The position numbers and the translations under genes are program-made. Below, one piece after another: positions 58,539 to 64,000 of a stretch of DNA of 64,000 nt. Below the pieces are notes generated by a model. That model was given only the letters and a program-made list of their open reading frames with translations, made no database searches and was not told where the DNA came from. Source of the DNA: Paenibacillus sp. FSL H8-0048 (GTDB lineage: Bacteria; Bacillota; Bacilli; Paenibacillales; Paenibacillaceae); assembly GCF_038002825.1 (NCBI RefSeq), contig NZ_JBBODF010000001.1:4216001-4280000 (forward strand), given 5' to 3'. Numbering within the stretch: the stretch's first letter is position 1; the number at the start of each line of letters is the position of its first letter.

Positions 58539-60653
58539 TCATGGCTCTCCCGGCGCGGGCCGCAGGTTAAGTACGAAACCTCCCTTCATGCTGTTCATGC
58601 TGTTCACGCCCCTTACACCCCACCCTCCCTTCTCAACATTCGTTTCGTTTGTTTCGTTTACTTCATTTACTCCATTTACTTCATTCGCTCCATTCTCATC
58701 ATTCCATACGTTGACCCTCTTCGCTCCCGCTGCCTTCTCTCCTGCAACTCCCTGCGTTCTGTCCTCTTCATGCTCCATCCCACTGCTAACCCGCAGTCCG
58801 CCCTCATCTGTCTGCTCCAGAAGCGGGGCAGAGTTCAATCTCCCCTCCTCTCCAGCCACCAGAGAGAACACCAGCGCTGCCTGCTGCATGGAGGTGAAAT
58901 CAAGGGTCCTGCGCGGACCGGCGTAGAGAATCATATCAATATTCATCCGGCCGTCTGCCTTATGAACCTCCCATGCCAAGCGATTCTCTGCATTCGCTGG
59001 TCTGCTGAATGCTGCGAACCAGGTGATCAGGCTAAACTCCGTCCCTCCGATGCTGATCACCGCACCTTCCTCTGTTAATCCGGCAGTAACTTCGTCCAGA
59101 GCGCCGCCAACCTCCAGCCGCAGCCGCAGGTCCGAGGCTGCAATCACACCGCCGGTCCGGTCCAGATTCGGATGGGTATCCCCTCCATCCGTTACGAAAT
59201 CGATCCCGAACAGCACATGGCCTGCCTTCTGCAGCGATTGAAAGCGTGCAGAACAGTAGTCATAGCCATCATGCAGGCAACGGAGCCGGATATAGGCAGG
59301 CTGACCGTAATGATCTGCATAGATCAGCAGCGGCCGTCTTTGGTTCCACAGGTCACTGTGGGTGAAGGAGCCCATGCTCCACTGCGGAGTCATATAAGTG
59401 ACCGCCCACTTGCCGTCACGCTCCTGCCTTTGCCTATGCACCTGACCCGGACCCTGACCGAGCTCCAGCTCCAACTCCAGTTCCAATTCAAGCCCCAGTT
59501 CCAGTTCCCGGTCCTCACCCTGCTCTTGCTCCTGACTCTGCTCTTGACTCTGCTCCCCCCTCCGTCCTTCCTCACGCTCCCGACCTTCCCTTCCCTCTTT
59601 TCCTTCTCCCTCCCCCTCCAAGCGCTGCCTTACCTCCTTCGTATCAGGAACCTTGAATCGATCCAAATAGGCTGGGGGACAACGGATGCCGCTCTTATAC
59701 CATTCCTCTTCGTAGGGCAACTCCTCCCATGGGAAGAACATCGCGGCTCCTCCTGTCGCCAGTTGCAGAAACGCCTTGCTCTGGTCCTCCAGCAGCACCC
59801 CATAGCAGCGGGAATGCGGCCCGGACCACTGGGCCGTGGCAGGATGATAATACCCGGCCACGGTCCTCCAGGTCAGCTCAAGCAGTTCGCCGGTCCATGC
59901 CTTAACCCTGATGTCCGAGGTCTCGGACTGCAGCTTCGACAGTTCCAGAATGGCAATGTAGGTGTAGACCGGGCTGTTGTATTCCTGAAAAGCCCCATGC
60001 TTCAGGGTGTGAGCACGCAGCCTCCTTAGCCGCTCCAGCCCATAGTCTGCATAATCCTTACGCCCCAGCTTCTCCCCGGCAATTCGGGTCACGAACGCGC
60101 CAATTATCGCAATATTGGTATAATCGGGTCCGACATTCCGCCGGATAATCGCTTCGCAGGCATACTCTATGGACAAGACGGCCGCCTCCCGCAGATCGTC
60201 CGGGAAGCGGTGGCCGTGGCGCGAAAGGGCCTGCACCAGACGGCTGCCGCAGAAGTCCGCCCAGTTCCAGTCCGGCGGAGCCATCTGGTCCAGCGGCTCC
60301 TCATAGAACCATGACCAGATGCCGAAGGTATCATGCGCCGGGTCTGTATCCTGCAAGGAGATCACCTGCCGGATAATATCGAATGCCCGCTGTTCATAAC
60401 CGGCCAGCTCCGTGTCGAGTAGTCCAAGCGCATAGCTGAGCGAGTCTCTGGTGGAGTGGATGAACTCCGCCTCCTTCAGTGTCGTATGATACCCCGGGCT
60501 GCTGAACGGAGAGCGCAGCATGCAGATTGCCGAATCATAGCGGGATTCCAGTCCGGCCATCTTATGAATCAGCCGTTGCCGCTGATCCAGCCCTCCACCC
60601 GCAGCTTCTAAGTTATCCTTCACTGTTATTCCCTGCCTTTCCTTCAACTTCAA
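58539..60653 (-). CDS. Toroid-like protein of a glycan operon, with low-complexity inserts
   Basis: This 704-residue protein has no signal peptide. Residues about 40-330 are helical, with the block GPDYTNIAIIGAFVTRIAGEKLGRKDY and AFQEYNSPVYTYIAILELSKL. Such EYNSPxY patterns occur in uncharacterised alpha/alpha-toroid proteins near carbohydrate enzymes. Residues about 342-404 are an EG/RE/SQ/EL-rich repeat insert. A beta-rich domain (MGSFTHSDLWNQRRPLLIYA) follows, like a lyase or hydrolase C-terminal sandwich. The last 50 residues contain NEVNGVNEVNETN repeats. TTG at 60653 is 5 nt after GGAGGG; another start is GTG at codon 11. It is the third gene of the GH3-GH105 operon, perhaps a polysaccharide lyase. 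Confidence 0.6.
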   Translation of the reverse strand: MKLKERQGITVKDNLEAAGGGLDQRQRLIHKMAGLESRYDSAICMLRSPFSSPGYHTTLKEAEFIHSTRDSLSYALGLLDTELAGYEQRAFDIIRQVISLQDTDPAHDTFGIWSWFYEEPLDQMAPPDWNWADFCGSRLVQALSRHGHRFPDDLREAAVLSIEYACEAIIRRNVGPDYTNIAIIGAFVTRIAGEKLGRKDYADYGLERLRRLRAHTLKHGAFQEYNSPVYTYIAILELSKLQSETSDIRVKAWTGELLELTWRTVAGYYHPATAQWSGPHSRCYGVLLEDQSKAFLQLATGGAAMFFPWEELPYEEEWYKSGIRCPPAYLDRFKVPDTKEVRQRLEGEGEGKEGREGREREEGRRGEQSQEQSQEQEQGEDRELELGLELELELELELGQGPGQVHRQRQERDGKWAVTYMTPQWSMGSFTHSDLWNQRRPLLIYADHYGQPAYIRLRCLHDGYDYCSARFQSLQKAGHVLFGIDFVTDGGDTHPNLDRTGGVIAASDLRLRLEVGGALDEVTAGLTEEGAVISIGGTEFSLITWFAAFSRPANAENRLAWEVHKADGRMNIDMILYAGPRRTLDFTSMQQAALVFSLVAGEEGRLNSAPLLEQTDEGGLRVSSGMEHEEDRTQGVAGEKAAGAKRVNVWNDENGANEVNGVNEVNETNETNVEKGGWGVRGVNSMNSMKGGFVLNLRPAPGEP
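58636..58710 (-). repeat. 9-bp coding repeat (NEV/NET)
   Basis: About eight units of a degenerate nine-base repeat (CGTTTACTT-like on the plus strand). They encode N-E-V, N-G-V and N-E-T triplets near the C-terminus of the toroid-like protein. Confidence 0.7.
59460..59625 (-). repeat. 6-bp coding repeat (EL) and adjoining SQ/EG tract
   Basis: Hexamers of the type CTCCAG encode alternating E-L. A 15-nt-like CTCTTGACTCTG tract encodes SQEQ, and an EG/RE tract follows. The block interrupts two otherwise ordinary protein domains. Confidence 0.75.
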
Positions 60654-60694
60654 GGGAACCCTCCCCTCGGATTGCGCCTGACGTTGCTACCCCC

Positions 60695-60900
60695 TTGACG
60701 CTCTGAATGTTCTTGACGCCCCTGGTCCTCTTGTCGTCTCTGGCGCTCCTGATGTCCTTGACACCCTTGGCTCTCTTGTCGTCCCTGGCGCTCCTGATGT
60801 TCTTGACACCCTTAGCCCTCTTGTCGTCTCTGGTACTCTTCAGGCTCTTTACTCCTCTGGTCCGCGTGTCGTTGCTTACACTCCTGATGTTCCTGCCCCG
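60695..60900 (-). repeat. 45-bp minisatellite between GH105 and toroid-like genes
   Basis: TTGAC-type anchors recur at 60713, 60758 and 60803, with degenerate copies on both sides (about 4.5 units of 45 bp). It contains the 3' end of the GH105 gene, whose last 25 residues (QEHQECKQRH, KEPEEYQRRQEG) come from the repeat, and the spacer to the next gene. It holds a 96-codon frame with a 15-residue repeat (VKNIRSARDDKRAKG), which I do not accept as a gene. Confidence 0.85.
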
Positions 60901-61981
60901 CAAGCCGATACTCCATTTCCCCCAGATCCAGTGCCTCTGTCAATAGCTGCATCACCAGCCCTTGCCCGTACAGTGCCGGATATCTCTCGATGGTGTTATA
61001 GGCTGCTATCGAGGGCATGACCGGAGTGCCTCCCGAGACTCCCTGCACCTCACCATCTTCGCAGATAAGTGGAAGAATACCCGCAAGGGCCGCCTTCGCG
61101 CTCTCCAGATAAGCAGCCTCCAGCAGTCCGCTCTTCACCGCCTTCAGGAAGCCGCAGGCAATTCCGGCGCTGGCCGAGGTCTCCTCGTAGTAATCCGGCT
61201 GATCGAGCACCGTATGCCACAAGCCGCTGGCCCCCTGAGCCTGCCGCAGCGCAGAAGCAAGCCTGCGGTAGCGGCTGTATAGCTCATGCGGAATAGCAAT
61301 CAGGCTTGCTGTCCCGGCCACAATCTCCGGGATAGCAAGTAGCACCCAGGCATTGGCCCGGGCCCAGCGGGCTGCCGACATATGGCTGCCTGCCCGGCTG
61401 TTCCAGCCATGGAACAGCAGCCCCGTCTCCGGGTCCTGAAGCAGACGAAGGTGCAGCAGCGTCTGCTGCACAGCGGCGGCGGCAGCCTCCCTGTCGCCGG
61501 TTAGGCCGGCAAGCCGGGCCAGGAACAGCACGGCCATATATACCGTATCGGCCCATACCTGTTCCGGGAATTCCACCGCCTCTGTCACCGTATGCTCCAG
61601 CGCCCCTTCCCGGGTCCGGGGGGCAGTCTCCAGTATCCATGCGGCAACCTCCTGCGCCCGGCTGAGTAGCCAAGGCTCGCCGGTCAGCCGGTACAGCTCA
61701 GGAAAGAGCGCATAAGGGGCCAGGGAATTAATAACCCAACCCCCCTCAGCCTTCTGCTTATTCCGGTTCACCCAGTGCAGCAGGTAATCCCTCACCTCTT
61801 GTTTATCAGTCACCGTGCCATACTCCAACAACGAGATTACGCCCACGCCGGGCACCCAGTCCCAATGATCTATATCCATAGCCCAATTGCCCTGGTGCTG
61901 CTCGGAGCGCATGTATTCCCAGATCCGCTCCAGCTTCTGCTCTAATGCCTGCCTGTTCGCTAACTCCCGATTGATAGTCAA
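60812..61981 (-). CDS. GH105-like unsaturated glucuronyl/galacturonyl hydrolase
   Basis: This 389-residue cytoplasmic alpha/alpha-barrel enzyme resembles YteR/YesR of family GH105. The catalytic Asp lies in FPEQVWADTVYM (Asp145), and GLLFHGWNSRAGSHMSAARWARANAWVLLAIPEI is the signature WxRxNxW block. Such enzymes hydrate and release the unsaturated uronate at the end of oligosaccharides made by lyases. The start is TTG at 61981, with GGAGG 11 nt upstream. The C-terminus runs into a 45-bp minisatellite, adding a Gln/Glu/Arg tail. With GH3 and the toroid-like protein it points to intracellular breakdown of a uronate-containing glycan. Confidence 0.88.
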   Translation of the reverse strand: MTINRELANRQALEQKLERIWEYMRSEQHQGNWAMDIDHWDWVPGVGVISLLEYGTVTDKQEVRDYLLHWVNRNKQKAEGGWVINSLAPYALFPELYRLTGEPWLLSRAQEVAAWILETAPRTREGALEHTVTEAVEFPEQVWADTVYMAVLFLARLAGLTGDREAAAAAVQQTLLHLRLLQDPETGLLFHGWNSRAGSHMSAARWARANAWVLLAIPEIVAGTASLIAIPHELYSRYRRLASALRQAQGASGLWHTVLDQPDYYEETSASAGIACGFLKAVKSGLLEAAYLESAKAALAGILPLICEDGEVQGVSGGTPVMPSIAAYNTIERYPALYGQGLVMQLLTEALDLGEMEYRLAGQEHQECKQRHADQRSKEPEEYQRRQEG

Positions 61982-61984
61982 GAC

Positions 61985-62150
61985 CTCTGAAGCCTCCTTG
62001 AATCGTAATCATCCTCTTGAATCTTCGTCCTCACTGGAGAGCCTCCCTGAATCGTATTCACCCGCTTGAATCTCTGCCTTTACCGGAGAGCCTCCCTGAA
62101 CCATAATATCCCTCTTGAATCTCCGTCCTCACCGGAGAGCTTCCCTGGAA
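61985..62150 (-). repeat. 49-bp minisatellite spanning GH3 3' end
   Basis: GGAGAGCCTCCCTG anchors at 62037, 62086 and 62135, with a weaker unit 49 bp earlier (61988). On the minus strand every unit contains a Shine-Dalgarno-like GGGAGGC or AAGGAGGC, one copy standing before the GH105 start. The GH3 C-terminus (EIQEGYYGSGRLSGKGRDSSG part) is translated from it. A period of 49 bp shifts frame between units. Confidence 0.8.
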
Positions 62151-63803
62151 CGGAATCTCTCCGAATAGTGCCTTCACCGTCAGCTCTACCGTATCTTCAT
62201 GCAGGGAATACGCATTCACCAGGGTATCTAAGAAGGGAATGTCCTGCAGCAGATACGGCGTAGCGAACGAAATACCGATCGGCCGGACAGTCTCTGCATG
62301 CTGCATGGCCCAGATGGCTTTGGCTGCTTCCCCCACTGGACGGGCGGTATTCATCATTCCGTGCAGCGGAAGGAAGTATGGGGCGAAGGCGGCATCCCAG
62401 CGGACCCCGGACAGCTCCCATTGCCGCAGCGTCGTCAGCGGCTCGAATTCATCCAGAATATCGACCGCAAGCCCCCGGGCCTTAAGCTGCTCCACAAAAA
62501 GATTCATCCGCTCATATCTGCGCCCCTCCGTCACCTTATTCAGCATGATGACCAGCACCCGCCGGATCTTCTGCGGATTCAGCGGCAGCTGGCCGGTACG
62601 GTTGCGCACCAGGGTAATGCAGCGCCCGGCCAGCTCGCGGCTGAACTGTCTGACCTGCCGGTCCAGACTGGGCAGCAGCTTGTCGTCCAGCAGCGGCAGC
62701 GCCCGGCCGTCTTCTTCCCCGGCGCGGGCAGCATGCACGCCAAGCCGCGCCTTCAGCTCCAGAATCCGCCGGACACTGGCCTTCAGCCGTTCCCGGCTGA
62801 CACGTCCGTCCTCCACCGCCTGCTCCATGACCGCGAAGTAACGCACTCCTGGCCAGAGCAGCACATCCGTACCGCAATTGAAGCAGTCGATGATGCGCTG
62901 CGTGTAGTCTCCCCAGGATAAGAACCCGCCCATATCGAGCGCATCCGACAGCACAACTCCATCGAAGCCCAGCCGCTCCCGCAGCAGCCCTGTTGTAATC
63001 CGTTCCGAGACGGTTGCCGGAATCGGCTTCGATCCGCTGCCTGCCCCGTCTTCGATCCAAGGAAGGGCGATATGTCCGGTCATATAGGACATCACACCCT
63101 GATCAATCATCTCCCCGGCCACCTGTCCGTAAGTGGAGAACCACTCCTCTTCCGATAAGCTGTTCAACGTAGTAATGATATGCTGATCCCTGTAATCGAC
63201 CCCGTCACCAGGAAAATGCTTGGCGCATGCCGCAAGGCCATGCTCCTGCATCCCCCGCATAACAGCGGCAGCCAGGCGTGCCGCCCGTCCGGCCTCATCG
63301 CCGAGACAACGGGTCGTAATCACGGGATTCATCCAGTTCAGCAGCAGATCGGTGCCCGGGGCCAGCGCCCAGGTGAACCCCGCCGCCCGGCCTTCAAGCG
63401 CGGTATATTTGCCGTATTCATAAGCCAGGGCCTCATCATCGGCGGCGGCAAGCGCGAGGAGCGGCGGGAAGGCCGTGAGACTTCTCACGGCCGAGCCTGC
63501 CCCGAATTCCAGATCACCGGAGAACAGCAGCGGGAACCTGCTGATGCCCTGCAGCATTCCCGCCCAGTCCCGGTAATCCTCCGCTTTGCCCGCAGCCTTC
63601 TGAATGACCTCCCCGCCGATGAAGAAGCTGCCCACCGGATACTGCTCCAGATACCTGCGGAGACTTGCCTCATCATCTCCTTTGAACGGCAGTCTGCCTG
63701 CGTGGTCTTGCATCGTCTGCCCGATCAGCTCACGAAGGCTCATCGCTTCAAGCGTACCCTCTACCCACTCCTGTTCTTCCTTGGTTAACGGCTTCTGCAT
63801 CAT
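62058..63803 (-). CDS. GH3 beta-N-acetylhexosaminidase-like glycosidase
   Basis: This 581-residue family 3 glycoside hydrolase has the GH3 motif KHFPGDGVDYRDQH (Lys195, His196), which in NagZ-type enzymes also bears the His acid/base. The nucleophile Asp287 lies in VLSDALDMGG. A C-terminal alpha/beta sandwich domain (from about 400) follows, as in B. subtilis NagZ. The final 25 residues derive from a 49-bp repeat. There is no signal peptide, so action is intracellular on imported oligosaccharides. GGGAGGAG precedes the ATG, and it is the first gene of the three-gene operon. Confidence 0.92.
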   Translation of the reverse strand: MMQKPLTKEEQEWVEGTLEAMSLRELIGQTMQDHAGRLPFKGDDEASLRRYLEQYPVGSFFIGGEVIQKAAGKAEDYRDWAGMLQGISRFPLLFSGDLEFGAGSAVRSLTAFPPLLALAAADDEALAYEYGKYTALEGRAAGFTWALAPGTDLLLNWMNPVITTRCLGDEAGRAARLAAAVMRGMQEHGLAACAKHFPGDGVDYRDQHIITTLNSLSEEEWFSTYGQVAGEMIDQGVMSYMTGHIALPWIEDGAGSGSKPIPATVSERITTGLLRERLGFDGVVLSDALDMGGFLSWGDYTQRIIDCFNCGTDVLLWPGVRYFAVMEQAVEDGRVSRERLKASVRRILELKARLGVHAARAGEEDGRALPLLDDKLLPSLDRQVRQFSRELAGRCITLVRNRTGQLPLNPQKIRRVLVIMLNKVTEGRRYERMNLFVEQLKARGLAVDILDEFEPLTTLRQWELSGVRWDAAFAPYFLPLHGMMNTARPVGEAAKAIWAMQHAETVRPIGISFATPYLLQDIPFLDTLVNAYSLHEDTVELTVKALFGEIPFQGSSPVRTEIQEGYYGSGRLSGKGRDSSG

Positions 63804-63863
63804 TTAAAGCTCCTCCCGGCAGGTTCTGTTCTGAGTCCAGTGTACCGGATCGCGAAGCTGGTC

Positions 63864-63893
63864 TACATACAGCCAGCTATAATATAAGTTCAA
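63864..63893 (-). promoter_or_regulatory. Possible promoter of the glycan operon
   Basis: On the minus strand TTGAAC (63888-63893), 18 nt, TATGTA (63864-63869), 60 bp before the GH3 start. Moderate match. Confidence 0.45.
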
Positions 63894-63941
63894 TATTCTA
63901 CAAACTGCCTGCGCGCATATCCCCAGCGGCTGATTAGCCCG

Positions 63942-64000
63942 TCAGGGCAGGCTGATCAGAAGCGTCCTTGCCCGCTTGTTATTCTCCTTGTTCATCTCCG
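63942..64000 (-). CDS. Possible partial gene 3' end at window edge
   Basis: A frame on the minus strand reads MNKENNKRARTLLISLP and stops at 63942. It may be the C-terminus of a gene entering from the right, or chance. Too short to classify. Confidence 0.2.
   Translation of the reverse strand, partial: EMNKENNKRARTLLISLP

Noticed and set aside
60613..60903. 96-residue repeat protein (VKNIRSARDDKRAKG units)
   Set aside because: The frame lies entirely in the 45-bp minisatellite, overlaps two better genes, starts with TTG and has no convincing ribosome binding site.

Overview
The window looks like chromosomal DNA of a Paenibacillus-type bacterium (Bacillota). The evidence is GC-rich coding sequence with strong AGGAGG-type ribosome binding sites and frequent TTG/GTG starts, a CtsR operator on an hsp20 gene, a YwqB/YwqA (SWIM/SNF2) pair, an AraC-lipoprotein siderophore-type fusion, an adaA-ogt-alkA operon and many stalk-domain or lipobox exported proteins. 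No tRNA, rRNA, prophage or CRISPR-Cas locus is visible. The assignment to genus is inference from gene content.

Layout. 0-0.6 kb: a tandem array of 51-nt units and a small DUF6953-like protein. 0.7-5.4 kb: a minus-strand sulfur operon (MarR regulator, arylsulfotransferase-type protein, SsuABC-like ABC transporter). 5.7-7.5 kb: ECF sigma factor and its DUF4179-type anti-sigma factor. 7.6-11.6 kb: two-component system, beta-propeller lipoprotein and a divergent exported protein. 11.8-13.7 kb: ArsR-type regulator, flavin reductase-like protein, and an XRE regulator carrying a DnaA domain I. 13.8-15.8 kb: a TnpB-only IS200/IS605-family element with an in-frame stop in tnpB, inserted in a decayed gene. 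16-24.6 kb: Fur-boxed AraC-lipoprotein fusion, DegV, S66 peptidase, AI-2E family protein, SDR and a lipoprotein. 24.6-30.1 kb: oligopeptide ABC operon. 30.2-34.7 kb: cyclophilin, double glycosyltransferase, a SigO/RsoA-like split sigma pair, GNAT and FlxA-like genes. 34.8-39.7 kb: a MITE-like element and the heat-shock cluster clpB, dnaJ-like, hsp20. 39.7-49.9 kb: GNATs, MocR/PdxR-type and WYL regulators, VOC protein, the adaptive DNA alkylation repair operon, a phosphotransferase and two stalk-domain proteins. 50.5-58 kb: ywqB-ywqA pair, an unknown protein and hflX behind a probable attenuated leader. 58.5-63.8 kb: a glycan-degradation operon (GH3, GH105, unknown toroid-like protein) riddled with unrelated tandem repeats.

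The two signals I find most unusual are these. (1) Short palindromic units spaced at about 51 nt occur in five arrays plus two single copies (1-168, 11756, 42000-42170, 43731, 50125-50310, 58155-58345, 58391-58525). They fall in three sequence types but share the same architecture. (2) The 450-nt leader of hflX has a good promoter, a 12-codon reading frame containing an Arg-Ile-Arg motif, a downstream hairpin series and an intrinsic terminator just before the hflX ribosome binding site. This is the layout expected of an antibiotic-sensing attenuator. Other points of interest are the XRE-DnaA domain fusion, the AraC regulator with a lipobox in mid-protein, the overlapping split sigma factor genes, and the four minisatellites in one operon.
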